NCBI RefSeq assembly: GCF_947507565.1
Contig: NC_089181.1
Location: 1,048,536 to 1,112,535, forward strand
DNA: 64,000 bases
Direction of reading: 5' to 3'
From: Oscarella lobularis
Taxonomy: Eukaryota; Porifera; Homoscleromorpha; Homosclerophorida; Oscarellidae
The notes under the pieces: model-generated
The model's input: only the letters and a program-made list of their open reading frames with translations
Databases searched by the model: none
What the model was told of the DNA's origin: nothing
In this document: one piece after another, positions 39,882-51,191 of the stretch
Numbering within the stretch: position 1 is the first letter of the stretch
How the letters are laid out: each line of letters opens with the position of its first letter
Translations under genes and position numbers: made by a program

Positions 39882-41203
39882 CCCGTTCACCGTCAAATTT
39901 CGTCACTTCCGGTCACACGGCGCGCGCGCGCGTAGCCCGCGAAATTCAAAATAGCGTCCGAACAAAGCAGCATTCTGCCTGGCAACCTTTGTCAATTCGA
40001 ATGCCATGTGTCTTGACAAGATCGCCATCATTGTCTCCATTACTATAGCAACGCCAAAAAATTTAAATTTTAAAAATTTTAATAAAGTTTTTGCGTGAGC
40101 CTTACAATTTGTTTGCGCTTCTTTTGGTGTGCTTCCTTAGGCATTGTATCATTTACTTTCAGCAGCTTTGACGCACTATTGCTAGGCAAACAAACCGGAA
40201 GTAACATCAAATCATCATTCAGACACCTAATACGACATAACAGACGATGAAAAACAAACAAAAGACAGTAACAGTCATTGTCTCCTACAACTTCTTCAAA
40301 GTGTGGTATTCCTGAAAGCAGTTGCGGTCAGGAGCGACACAAAGATGGACGTCACAGGTAGTGCATCGGGTAAATGGCTCGTGACGAATTTTCTTCTTTA
40401 GCCTTTTGCTTTTTCGCTGCCGCGAACGCATTGCAGCCGAGATCGTGCAGACACATGTAGATGGGGTAGCGAAATATCTAGCCTGATGTCTGGGCGTTGC
40501 CTCTTTCTTCCTCTTCGCTTTCGCGAAGAAAAGTTGCCGATCAGTGCAACGCCAAGTTCCAGACGGAACTCTCGATAATCGCGTTTGGATCGTCCTTTCT
40601 CGGTGTGCCTTGTATCGCCGATTCTCCCTTCTATTATATAGGCGTTTAGTAAGGCCGCTTCCAAGAGATAAAAGGCAATTCTGCGCCAGCTTTTCTTGCT
40701 TTTTCTTCCGACGTTGTACAATGCCGTCATTTGGTCGCCTCTGTCGACGCCTCTCATGTGTGCAATGTACGGCGCGAGAAGAGGAGGGCACTCAACGTCG
40801 ATGAAATCCCGGCCATCACGTCGTGGTATAGTAGGCAACGTTCCGTCTGCGAGCCTTGGAATATGTGCCGTTGAAAGAAAATGAACGAAACGCCGGTCAA
40901 ACCATACGCACGACATAAGATGCTTTCTTGAGAGGTAGCGGTAGAATCCCCTTGGTGCGTTCCTCTTTTTTGGTAAAATTTGTTCGCAGAATCTTGGGAA
41001 AATCTTTTCTGTGAGGACGAACGGTTTCGCAGCAATAAATAGTTTTGTCCCAAAGAAGATCAAATAAAGTCGGCGACGAGTAGAAATTATCGGTGTATAA
41101 AACGTGTCCTTTTCCCTCCATCCCTTCCATCAAATCAAGCACAATTTGTGTTGACAGTCCGTGCCCGCCTGCAGCAGCATCTTTCTTTCCGGTGTATACG
41201 TCG

Positions 41204-41209
41204 AATTTG
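41204..41209. repeat. Left TSD (AATTTG) of the IS3EU-type element
   Basis: The identical hexamer follows the right end at 47821-47826. Excision restores piggyBac codons for YIYKFDVYTGK. Confidence 0.92.
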
Positions 41210-41295
41210 TATGGTGGCCCTAAAGGGTCATTTTCAGTACACTGTACATTGTACATTGTATATTGGAGAGAAGGCACAGTGTGCAATGTAGAGTG
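41210..41295. repeat. Left 86-bp TIR
   Basis: Reverse complement identical to 47735-47820. Its inner part already contains TGTACATTG units. Confidence 0.95.
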
Positions 41296-41515
41296 TACAT
41301 TGTAGAGAAATCACAGTCCACAATGTACAATGTACAACGTACATTGTACAACGTACAATGTACAATGTACATTGTACAACGTACAATGTACAATGTACAT
41401 TGTACAACGTACAATGTACAACGTACAATGTACAACGTACCATGTACAGTGTACAGTGTACAGTGTACAATGTACAGGGTTGAATGCGCAATGTACAGTG
41501 TGTAATGTACAAAAT
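41296..41515. repeat. TGTACAATG minisatellite, left subterminal
   Basis: Tandem palindromic units (TGTACAATGTACA, variant CAACGTACA) next to the left TIR. Long open frames on both strands here are artefacts of the repeat. Confidence 0.95.
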
Positions 41516-41813
41516 GGTGCACGAACACACGAAGTTGCATTTAATTTGCTATGTCGAATGGAAAAAAATTGAATTGATCTACACGCTATGAACGATATAT
41601 TGGACAAAAACGGCAGCCAATTTTACTGCGTCTTCTCCTGCAAGGCGTGCAACATCATTCTCACCCATGTTATACGTTTCTAGAAAGTCCCTAAATACGC
41701 TCTTCAATTCCTCAGGGACGTGTAGGAGGCGCGAAGAATTTTGCGTAATTGTTTTTCCGTAATCAAGAACGTCGTGGTCGATGCGTTTTGCGCAGTTTCG
41801 GCTGCCTGTAGGT

Positions 41814-41833
41814 AAGGTTAGGGTTAGGGTTAG
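41814..41833. repeat. Interstitial TTAGGG repeat
   Basis: Three consecutive GGTTAG/TTAGGG units in the 3' part of the transposase region. Confidence 0.85.
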
Positions 41834-41847
41834 CCGTGAGGCCTTTG

Positions 41848-43005
41848 TTACGTTATACCGAATATTTCGGGAATGCGGTATAGGTCATCTGGTGATGCTC
41901 CTCGCTCGTGCGGTTTCAATCGTTGTTTACGAAAGCGATGATCATTCCACGTTTGCCTGAAGTTGTCGAGATCTCTTTGAATTACAGGCCACAGCGCTAG
42001 CCTCATGCAATCTCTACGTGGTGGGAATACCATATTGGAGTCAATTTTAATTTCATATCAAACCTCTGGATTATGTCGGAATAATCGACAACTCCGCTAA
42101 TCTTTAACTCCTTGCATGAGTTACAGTGAAACATGAATTTCTTTGATAATCAAAGAAATCTTAGTACCTTTAGCATTTCCATCCACCAATTAGCAAAGGT
42201 TCTTCTTATTTGTGAACACATTGCTTCAATTCGTTGATTGAAAATAGATCGTCCTTCTCTATAGCTTTTTTCTCCTCGAAGAGCGTCTACGTCGTTGTGA
42301 CGTTGCATCATTTGGAGTGGTGCTATTAGGCTGTGCTCTGTCCCCCTGTCTGATCGTATAATTGTAGGACAGCCTAAAGGGACAACCGTTACGTCGGTGA
42401 GTTTATCCAAAATTTATTTACATTTTTCCTTTAGGCAACAGTCGATATAAAGGTCGGCCACTTGCCGTGGATTCTTGTTGCTTGATATCAATTTGAGCCA
42501 TAAAATTTTACGGGAAAATCTGCAAAAGACAATTACACTTTCTTGCGCTGTCGAAATACAACGTACCCATCAACGCAACCGTGAATGTCAAACCGGTACG
42601 TACCCATCGATGTGCCAAACGAAGTTTGGCCCCTTCAAATAGTGGTGTTAGATGTATACCCTAATAACAATAGAGGAACGGTACCTGAGCTGTGTACTGG
42701 CGTCGACGAAAACGGCGTCTTCGTCTGAAGTCAACTCCAACAGGGTCCAGAATGGCGACAATCTGGCGTACCAGTTCCCTGTCACAATTTTGTAGGAAAG
42801 CATAACATGATAATAGTTTTGGCGTACCTCGGCACTCTACGATTGAGTTTCTGCTGAACGAGCTTCCATATGTGTCTATAGCCGGCGTCTCCATGACTGG
42901 ATGACAAAATTGCCTAAAGAAGAAATGACAGTGCGGAAAGACGACGTGGGCAAAGTCGCACTTGCACTTGCCGAAGTATTCTACGAAAAGACGCCTTTTG
43001 CCCAA
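41848..43005 (-). pseudogene. IS3EU-type (rve) transposase
   Basis: Frame 43005-42661 ends with YGSSFSRNSIVECRGTPKL, DRELVRQIVAILDPVGVDF and RRRRRFRRRQY, the N-terminal signature of this family. The next piece (about 42645-42420), in shifting frames, has FVWHIDGY (first Asp) and RKILWLKLISSNKNPRQV. Frame 42410-42150 has PTIIRSDRGTEH (second Asp) and GRSIFNQRIEAM with the Glu expected third. The piece at 42033-41848 has LALWPVIQRDLDNFRQTWND and ASPDDLYRIPEIFG, the usual C-terminus. Introns may explain some frame changes (for example a break before 42410), but the first catalytic block is clearly shifted, so this copy is probably defective. Confidence 0.75.
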
Positions 43006-43410
43006 CCTTTCGCCGAAGGCCTTTTCTTCTGAGATGTCGTTTCAGAGTTGACATACTACAACGAAAAGAGACAAACTACATCCCAAAGCATGAAAAAGTG
43101 CGAATATGAAGCAGCGCACCTTAGGTGTACTCCGCTTCGAAGGCTCAAATGAGCTAGAATCGCTGCGTACGATTTTCCTCGCCGGAAATACTCTCTAATG
43201 CGACGCGACGTTACGTTGGAAATCTAAAATCACGCTTGATCAACGTTGCTGAGGTCAAATTACTGATATGAAGACAAACCATTTTGCTGGAGGAACTACG
43301 CATGCGCCTACAGTTGCTCATTCGTAAGCTTCATTCCTTTGCGTTTCTCGACGATTTATCGTTCTTCGTAGTCGTTTACTGCTTGATCACGTTGTCATTT
43401 ATGTACTGCA

Positions 43411-45816
43411 ATGCGTAAGGGAACGAAGAAAGAGTCCGGTGATGTTGTTCGAACGTTTTTGGCACGGGAATACGAAGACGGGAGGATCGAAGAGATTGAC
43501 GACCCGGACAGAAGTGAAGGTGAGACTGTATATGTTCCTAGCTGCTAGATTGGCACATTCTTTAAACAGCGGCCCGCAAACAGGACGGTCTTGAGCAGCT
43601 GTGAAAGAAATATTCCACGGTTCGAAAAGGAAAGGCATTTAGAGTTAAGGCAGATAAAGAAAAGGCAGCAAAGGGACGTGCAAAGCTAAAGCAGGGAAAG
43701 GCATGGGAAGATGCAGACAGCAGCAGCAACAGTGAATGCGAAAAAGTGCATGACCCGTGATCTATTGACGTTCACTTTCACATCGTTTATCACTAGATGA
43801 TTGAATTGTATTTGTATCCAAGAGCGATGAATAGAAAGCCATCAGGAGACATTTCTCTGCGGAAAAGTGAGGAATTTCCACCTGACCTGATGATTCCATC
43901 GGTACATTTGGGGGAGACGACAACGCTTGACGACATCAAAAGGAAGGCATATGAATTATTCTTCTCCGATAAAAAGAAATTCCCAGCGGCGCGGGCTACC
44001 GGTATCCATGCAAATCATCTGACAGTAGTGTGCTAAGCTCATTTTGTAGGCATTTTGCTGTTTCAGTGTCACCATCGAAGCCACACCATCATTAGTAGCA
44101 GCGTCATTGATCCAAAGGCAAAGAAGAGCGCCCCCTTCACCCTTGGAATTTTCAAGCTTTCGCAAGGACGAAAAAATCCAACAATTTTTGCAGCCTTGGA
44201 ACTCGGTCAGTCACTTAGTTAGTTACACGTTTTAGCTCTTCCGTTGAAATGTGGAGATCATTTGTAGATGATGATGACGACAAGCCTCTTCCGGAACGCT
44301 TCACAGAGATTTTCACACGTGTCCGTGGTAGGCATTGTAATCAAAGGTGACATTAAATGGCTTTGTTACATTTGGCCTAACTGCAGCGAAGCCTGACGGA
44401 AGAAAAGTGCGTGAAGACGAGGAGAAACGCACGAGACAAGGATTCGTGCAGATAGACGATGACATTAGTGTGAAAGTTCTTTCAGGCGACAAAGGTGAAG
44501 AGGATTTATATATTCTTATCATCTGATGTACAATCTGCAATTAGATGTTACACACGAACAGACTGCTCCGAATGCAGTGTCATTATCAATGGCAGGATTC
44601 AAGCTAGGTACATTACATATATTACAATGATGTCATAGACGACTAATCTCCTTGACAGAACGTGAAAACATTGCATTGGGTGACAAACTAGGACGCGGCG
44701 CTTTTGGCGACGTCTATCGCGCGTCAATGGCTTCTTCAGAGTACGCCGCGAAGGTGATAGCATTTGAACCGAATGAAAATCACGACGGCGAAGCGCGCAT
44801 TATGGCGTAGGTTGCTGCAATGTGAGTTCATAACGTCGTAAGGATTTCTTTTTAGGAAACTGAACCACCCGAACGTCGTTCGCTTTTATGGTTTTGTCAG
44901 CGACGACAAAGGGGTTATATTGCTCACAGAACTTGTCAAGGGCGGGGACCTACACACCCTGTTGTTTTGTCCAGACCAGCCGGTTTGTTTACTGGAATAT
45001 CCGTTTTTACCACGTACAGCTTCTTATTTCTTCAGATATTGACTGACAAAGATAAGGTCGCCATCGCCGTGCAAACTTGTGCAGGATTGATCTATTTGCA
45101 CAAAAACGATGTAATTCATTTCGATATAAAGTCTAGCAACATCTTGGTGAGACTGACATGACGATGCTAGACTTGGACAATGATTTTTTGAGTTCCAGGT
45201 AGCGCTTCCGCAAGTTTGCGCCAAGATATGCGATATGGGTATATCGCGTTTGTGCGCAAAAACGTGTTACACTATGAAGCACCGTCGAGGCACATATCAG
45301 TACTCGTCACCAGAGATATTCAATCCTGATGAGAAAGTGACGAAGGCAACGGATATTTGGTCCCTTGGAGCAGTCATGACTGAACTTTTCGGTGATTCGG
45401 AAGTTTGGTCTGATGCCACTGCCCAACAAATCATAGGAGCAATTCAAGGAGGTTACAATCGGCCCCCGACAGGGCCGACCACTGCTCACTTGCCACCTGA
45501 GGTCAGAGGCATTGTCGAAAAATGCTTCACTTTTGAAGTGTCAAATCGGCCTAATGCCGAGGACGTAATGAGGGACTTGCAGCAGCTTTCGCGACTCTCA
45601 CATAAGCGCCTGCATGTGAGAATCTCCGAAGACGAGTGATTTCAGCCCCGGTAATGAGAACGTAATGATACAAACGGAATCTAATTTTTTTTATAGATTG
45701 TTTTGACACCTTTGTCTCCTGGTGTTTGCGAAGAAGTTTGTAAGGACCAAATTGAAGCCGCGATCTTTGGCGGTGCGTTGAAGATTATTAGTCATCTAAA
45801 ACCTGAACTTCAGTAG
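43411..45816 (+). CDS. Protein kinase gene, about ten exons, inside the transposon
   Basis: The ATG at 43411 opens MRKGTKKESGDVVRTFLARE. Further N-terminal exons (43600-44480) encode a Lys/Glu-rich region and IPSVHLGETTTLDDIKRKAY, of unknown fold. The kinase domain starts at 44659: LGDKLGRGAFGDVYRASMA (Gly loop), AAKVIAF (Lys). Then 44856-44982 has KLNHPNVVRFYGFVSDDKG, 45036-45146 has NDVIHFDIKSSNIL (HFD in place of HRD), and from 45199 CDMGISRLC (DMG in place of DFG), GTYQYSSPEIF, TDIWSLGAVMTELFG and RPNAEDVMRDL. The last exon, 45697-45816, is IVLTPLSPGVCEEVCKDQ to a TAG. The splice joins at 44806/44856, 44982/45036 and 45146/45199 keep frame. One upstream stop (after GLEQL near 43602) is unresolved. 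It resembles TKL-type kinases, and the frame is largely intact. Confidence 0.75.
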
Positions 45817-45989
45817 TGATGCAACCGCTTTTTCGTTTTGGGGGGTTAGCGTCACTCTGCAAATTTTTCAAATAATACTCTGAGTGAAACAGATGTTTCC
45901 TTTTTGCACGCCGTCTGAAGTAAAATGTTATAAAACGTACAACGAAGTTTGTCAAAATGTATTTTCACTTTCAACAATGTGCTGTGTAC

Positions 45990-46600
45990 ATGTTTACTGC
46001 ACATTGCACACTGTACAATGTTCACTGCACATTGCAAGATGTTCATTGTACCTTGCTCTTTGTACATTGTACATTGTACATTGTACATTGCACAATGTAC
46101 ACTGTACATTGTACTTTGCACACTCTACATTGTACACTTCACATTGTACATTGTACATTGCACACTGCACATTGTACATTTTGCATTGTACATTGTACAT
46201 TGTACATTGTACATTGCACAATGTACACTGTACATTGTACTTTGCACACTCTACATTGTACACTTCACATTGTACATTGTACATTGCACACTGCACATTG
46301 TACATTTTGCATTGTACATTGTACATTGTACATTGTACATTGCACACTGCACATTGTACATTTTGCATTGTACATTGTACATTGTACATTGTACATTGTA
46401 CATTGCACAATGTACAATGTACAATGTACAATGTGAAGTGTACAATGTAGAGTGTGCAAAGTACAATGTACAATGTACATTGTACATTGTGCAATGTACA
46501 ATGTACAATGTACAAAGAACAAGGTACAAAGAACAATGTACAAGGTACAATGAACAGCTTGCAATGTGCAGTGAACATGTACACTGCACATTGTTGAAAC
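45990..46600. repeat. TGTACAATG minisatellite, internal
   Basis: About 600 bp of TGTACATTG and TGCACAATG units, including a 126-bp higher-order unit in direct duplication (about 46063-46188 and 46189-46314) and an inverted segment near 46405-46490. Open frames of up to 225 codons (CTLYIVHC repeats) on both strands are by-products. Confidence 0.95.
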
Positions 46601-46639
46601 AAATTCAAAACTTTGACAAACTTTGATCTTTTTTATAAT

Positions 46640-47585
46640 ATTTTGCTCTAGATGGATGGCTTGCAGAACGAAGCTCTAGCTGTTTCATTTAATGTGCGAG
46701 ACCATCAAGAGCGCGAATTCGAACACAATTTCGCTACTTTTAACCCGCAAGAAGAGTAGTCTCTAGACCGGAAGGGAGCGATAATTTATATATACCCCAC
46801 TAATTTTCCCTTCTGATTGGCTCGCAATCACGTGCCATCAATAAGCGGATGTCATTAAACGTCACTAATTAGATTTTCACCTTCCTAATTAGTGTAAGGT
46901 AACGAATAACTTAATTACGTCCAATCGTCACCGCTCCTAACCCTACCTTCTAACCCTACCCTCTAACCCTAAAGGAAGTGTTGCGGAAAAATGGTGCCTC
47001 TTGACCGTGTGCAATTTCGCGCACAAAGTGGTTTTGACGGAATCTTTTTTAAAATCTCCGCAATCGTTTTACCAGATTTTACGCACTCATGACATGAGAC
47101 ACCTCTATGCAGCGTTGGCGCAGAACTATCGCTTTGGCTTTTTACTTCAAACTGCCAAAATATTGACGTTATTTCAGGTCCATTCTCTTCATTGGTAAGT
47201 GTAGAAACTCTATCGTTCTTTCTACAAAATAAAAATAACTTACACATCCCTTCATTTTGTAAAATATTCCTTATTTCAAAATTACCTATTGTTCCTCAGC
47301 CTGATCAAATGACAGAAATGTGGCAAGAATCCTTTCGTTGCTTGAGTTAGGTATTAGTATATCGGATCTTCATCCAAGCATGAAAAGTTGATAGTACTTG
47401 CTGCGACCCAATGTTGTTATCAATATTACGAAGAGACATAGCGGCTTGTATGGAACGAAATAATAAATTTTTAAGTACCAGGTACTGTACGTCAAACTCT
47501 TTCACCGAACGAAGAGATGAAATGCCTTATGATATCGATAACAAAGACGTGACAGGATGCAAAGCGCGCGTATCCTGCGTGTGAT
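46640..47585. other. No recognised gene
   Basis: Unassigned sequence within the IS3EU-type element, containing a telomere-like stretch at 46934-46975. Confidence 0.4.
46934..46975. repeat. Interstitial CCCTAA repeats
   Basis: Four TAACCCTA units separated by one to six bases. TTAGGG-type sequence on the opposite strand. Confidence 0.8.
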
Positions 47586-47589
47586 GCAT

Positions 47590-47734
47590 TTTCAAATTGT
47601 ACCTTTCCCAATGCAAATCGCAAATTGCGCATTGTACATTGTTCACTGGACATTGTACATTGAACATTGCACTCTAAACATTGCACTCTGCACATTTTAC
47701 ATTGTACACTGTACACTGTACACTGTACACTGTG
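47590..47734. repeat. TGTACAATG minisatellite, right subterminal
   Basis: Degenerate ATTGTACATTG and ACTGTACACTG units lead into the right TIR, mirroring 41296-41515. Confidence 0.9.
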
Positions 47735-47820
47735 CACTCTACATTGCACACTGTGCCTTCTCTCCAATATACAATGTACAATGTACAGTGTACTGAAAAT
47801 GACCCTTTAGGGCCACCATA
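47735..47820. repeat. Right 86-bp TIR
   Basis: Ends GGGCCACCATA. Exact inverted copy of 41210-41295. TSD AATTTG follows. Confidence 0.95.
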
Positions 47821-49280
47821 AATTTGTATATATATCCAGTAGACGATTCCGATAATACAAACACCTGTTTTGATTATGATCATGTATATATTACATAATT
47901 TTTGCAAACCTTTATTCCCCATTTCGTTGGCTTGTCTTTCATATATTGGTTGTAGGAGAGCCGTCCTGTGAAAGGGATCATCGCTTCGTCTATTGTCACT
48001 TCCCGTTTCAGATCGTACTCAGCCTTGAATGATGTTTGCAGCAGATTGATTAGTGGTCGTACTTTTTGCAGTTTGTCGTAAGCCGGGTCGCCTCTCTGCC
48101 GCTCGCTTGCAGGATCGCACACATGAAAAAACCGTAGAATTTGCATGAACCTATGTATGTAAATCAGGAAAAAATTCCAATCAAAACAATTATGCTTACC
48201 TTGTTAGTGTCATTATATCAGACAAATTGCTCTCCAAAATGGGAAATGCCTTCTGCCAATAATCTTCTATGCGAGGAAATCGCATATAGCCCATCAAAAT
48301 CAATAGGCCAAAGAAGGCCTTCATTTCCTAAAAATCACTGTAAAAAATTGTTAGACATGTCTCCTGTGTACCTCGACAACAACTGGGCTCCAAGTTCGAC
48401 TATGACCAGGTGTATATTTTGCTGCAGCATACAAGTTTGTGTTGACCACCAACAGTTCCCAAACCACCTCAGTGAAGAAAAGACCAAAACATCTGCAGAA
48501 ATTTGAATAAAAATTCTATTGAGGAAAAATATATTCTTACGTGATAGCGTCAATTTCTCCCGCAAAAATTCTCGAAGGACCGTCCCTTGACGAAAATTCT
48601 TGTCTGTGGACGTCATCCCAATCCTCCGTCCATTCGTCCGAATCGTCCGAATCGTCGCGTCGATTCTGTCGTCTTCCACCGCCTGTACGACGTCCTCGGC
48701 CGCGTGTTCCTCCTCCACGAGGTCTCGCCGTCGCTCTCGGACGTCGAACGGGTTCGCCGTCGTCGCTCCGTGAAACGGTAGCGAGGTTCGTCGTCGTCGT
48801 CGTCACTACTGTCGTTGTCTCTATCGCCGAACGCCAGGAAGCTGCCGTCTTGAGCGGCAACAAGATCGGCAAGACGCGTGCTAAGGCCTCGAAACTGGTA
48901 TCGGGGTCCTTCGTCATCATCGCTACTGCCGCTTTCATCGTCATCTTCACTAGGTGAATCGGATTCCTCAGCGGCAGCTAAAAAATAATTAGAATCAACT
49001 ATGCTTTGCGTCAAAAAATTTTACTAGCAGGAGATTGCGAATGCGACGTCAGAATCGATTGGTCAATCGATTCATTGACCAAAATATCATCTAAAATAAA
49101 TATTTCTTCAATAGAAGAAGTTTCTAATTGGAGAACATTACCTTGCGCGATCGCGAGAGGATCTCTTGAACGATGAGGCATATGATCCTCGAAACTCACC
49201 GTTCCGTCTTCTTCCAGTTGGAGGTCTTCGGCGTCTCCCGAAACGTCCAAAATAGCAGCCGCGGCTTCTTCTGCGTTCAT

Positions 49281-49960
49281 AGCGATGCGAATGAATGAAG
49301 AAAACGCTAGCGATGCTCTCTTTTAGCGCGCGCACCTTTTTCGAAAACGGCGATTTTTCGAGCGAATCGCAACATCTACGTCTCACGCGAGAAAACTGAG
49401 CTAAAAAATAGCCTAATACATTCAATCAGAGAGTCAAACGTCTAAAACAAGCCAAAAAACGACATCGAAGAAAATAGCGCTCGCTAAAAAAAGAACATTT
49501 GAAATATTTCAGTTTGTTTCACTCTAAAAAAATTGTAAAAAATGCACGAAGTACCCAAAAGCTACAATCTACTTCATCCACGAAAATACAAGTGTTTTCA
49601 ATCCTTTTCTCCATTTTTTGCGTTTTTCTGATGACGTAGTGTTGTGTTGACGTCATTTTGGGGAACATGGAAGCCTCTACGCAAATTTTAACGTCAAACG
49701 GTGTTCGAAACGATAAAACGTTCGATTGTTTCAGTTTTGTTTTGAAAATCAGCCGATTTCTGCCGTTTTGGCCGATGTTTTGGTCACGTGACTTTAGTAG
49801 CGACGACAACAGAGACCCAGTATACCTTCATGCGTCTAATCCGGCTACACGGGACGTTCGTGACGACGTAGACAAATGCGCGAGCGCGAAACGCGCTTGA
49901 GTATTCTGGTATGACACATATGATACATGTATTTAACATTAAAAAAATTGTCAGAAAGGG
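49281..49960. other. 5' non-coding part of the piggyBac element
   Basis: Between the transposase start and the right TTAA. It contains a GTCACGTGAC palindrome at about 49785 and no convincing gene. Confidence 0.5.
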
Positions 49961-50139
49961 TTAAACCTTGCTCTTGAACGTCGGAAGAACTCTTTCTCAT
50001 TTATAATGGAAAATCCGTGCCCTTCAACATAATTACGACGACGTGGAGCAATTCGCTCAGAAGGAAAACATCGCATAGAAGAAGTGGAATTCGATAATTT
50101 GGGTAACCTGCGTTCGAGAACACACACGTAACAACTCAT

Positions 50140-50860
50140 TCACTTAATTAAACAGGTAGCGCAAGCTATTACAAGACTTCTCGATTTTTAGCACATAGTC
50201 TGCGGAATATGTCCGAATCCTGTCATTTGTCAGACAGTTTTTTGCAAAGTTGATATTACAAGATGAGTGTGTTTTATTGGAATGACTACACATTTACACT
50301 ATATACAAGGGTTTATATTAAGTGACAACGTAATAGTTTGCGACATCTTTCATACTTCTCAGTGAGACGTCACAACAACCAGGACGTTTGGAAGCACGAC
50401 TACTTGACGTGACGCGAAGAGGCGGTACGGTAGGAGATGACGATGGAACAGAGGCGTTACAAGCTGATACAGCAGCAGCGCGGGAAGAGGAAGACAGAGT
50501 AGGTTGCAAGCGCACTTGATGCGGCGGCGGTTGACGCTTTGGCGTAGGCAGCTTTTCAGGCTTTGTCATGACGACAGGCGATTGTAAAACAATCTGCGGA
50601 GTAGGAGCAGGAGGATTGTTTTTTTGTTGTGGCGCGGAGTTGTCTGCGGTTACGACAATAAAATTTATTTTTAGACTTGACAAGGTACGAGCGATTGACA
50701 AGTTCCTTAACGCAAAGTGCGCGAGTCTATTTAACTTGACCGGGCGCTTGATTCAAATTGTTTGTCCTGCAACGGACTACAGAAAAGACAGTATGTCTAA
50801 TCCTCTCCCCGCCCAACCCAACGAAATTCTTACTTTAAATATAACGGTTTCTTGCAAACT
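50140..50860. other. Unassigned; Pro/Ser-rich minus-strand frame
   Basis: A 127-codon minus frame (50701-50318) is Pro/Ser/Ala-rich and ends KRPGCCDVSLRSMKDVANYY. No family recognised. The rest may be the Helitron 5' end or the Tigger 5' region, but neither terminus was found. Confidence 0.3.
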
Positions 50861-51051
50861 CAGAAATCTTTAACGACTTCCAGTCGAACGGTCCTTCCTC
50901 AAGGAAGAGGAAGAGGGAAAACAGCCTTAATGACTCCGTGTTTCGATGGTTCTCTATATGGCCATGCAGAGAGACGTTCCGGTAAGCGGGGTCACTGCTG
51001 CAATGTGAAGCCAAAAAATGCAGATCTGCTCGGTGATTCTGAATTTGAAAC

Positions 51052-51191
51052 TGTTGAGCTCGGTTCTCCTTACTATGATCCGCTCACGAAGGATTCAGAG
51101 GCCAAACTGTCTTTAGTAGAAACATCTACTCGTTATATACTGTACTACCACTAGGACGCGCGCTAACTGTCCTACTACTGAGGCCCTCACA
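51052..51191 (-). repeat. 3' LTR of the Gypsy element
   Basis: On the element strand it starts TGTGAGGGCC and ends CTCAACA. About ten differences from the 5' LTR at 56986-57125, so the insertion is not recent. Confidence 0.92.

Larger units (their letters stand above)
41210..47820. mobile_element. IS3EU-type DNA transposon, 6.6 kb, carrying a kinase gene
   Basis: TIRs are 86 bp and identical. They start TATGGTGGCCCTAAAGGG, with a 6-bp TSD AATTTG. IS3EU elements are known for TAY termini, 6-bp TSDs and an rve-type transposase; the minus-strand gene at 41848-43005 fits. The element also holds a plus-strand multi-exon kinase gene (43411-45816) and three TGTACAATG arrays. Identical TIRs imply a recent insertion. 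Confidence 0.85.
40285..49280 (-). pseudogene. piggyBac transposase gene, multi-exon, split by IS3EU-type element
   Basis: It starts at 49280 (MNAEEAAAAILDVSGDAED) with an acidic N-terminal exon pair (49280-49140, about 48980-48540; GEIDAIT before gtaaga). The exon at about 48500-48200 includes FFTEVVWELLVVNTNLYAAA and GLLILMGYMRFPRIEDYW. Exon 48146-47920 has MQILRFFHVCDPASER, DEAMIPFTGRLSYNQYMKDK and KWGIK. After an intron (47910-47867) VFVLSESSTGYIYKF leads to the insertion. At 41203 it resumes with DVYTGKKDA, GKGHVLYTDNFYSSP (catalytic Asp), HFLSTAHIPRLADGTLP, HMRGVDRGDQMTALYNVGR, and a Cys-rich tail (RCTTCDVHLC, CFQEYH) ending near 40285. Shifts near 48780, 41060 and 40430 and one stop near 48345 suggest it is inactive. 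Confidence 0.88.
39882..49960 (-). mobile_element. piggyBac transposon with nested IS3EU-type element
   Basis: TTAA on both sides, CCCGTT at the left end and CCCTTT (reverse-complemented) at the right end, with a piggyBac transposase between. Total 10,079 bp, of which 6,617 bp are the nested element and its TSD. Confidence 0.88.
36495..50139 (-). mobile_element. Helitron, interrupted by a piggyBac element
   Basis: The 3' end is at 36495, the Rep/helicase gene runs from 36701 to 39881, and the gene's upstream part is displaced to 49961-50139 by the piggyBac insertion at TTAA. The 5' TC end was not identified, so the right boundary is a minimum. Confidence 0.85.
36701..50139 (-). pseudogene. 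Helitron Rep-helicase gene, split by piggyBac
   Basis: Displaced 5' part 50139-49961 (IAPRRRNYVEGHGFSIINEK, RRSRARF) joins at TTAA to 39877 (NIHRRSAGRLDTNRL). Then IRTNQEQLRAASYTALRDAV, MTYVKHHGAPDLFITMTC and an in-frame TAA after NPNWPEITD. The Rep domain in 39537-38632 has the two-His motif (GLLHVHCLSWM) and two Tyr (LKYLMAYLNKGKD). The helicase region follows: IYDELLAYVARG, FLDAPGGTGKTYLLNLF (Walker A), KVAVWDECTI, GLPLILAGDFRQTLPVI, then RLTTNVRVHLYGD, KVGAPIMLLRNID and FAMTINKSQGQMLK, ending at TAG 36701. Frame changes near 38640, 38130, 37700, 37560 and 36955 plus one nonsense codon show decay. Confidence 0.88.

Noticed and set aside
41220-41607. Similar Cys/Tyr/Val-repeat open frames near the left TIR
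   Set aside because: Same artefact of the palindromic array.
45884-46626. Overlapping open frames of 108-225 codons on both strands made of CTLYIVHC or CTMYNVQC repeats
   Set aside because: They are translations of the TGTACAATG minisatellite, open in several frames at once. No sign of a protein.
47001-47247. Open frames beside the kinase gene
   Set aside because: Short, no motif and no splice continuity with the kinase exons.
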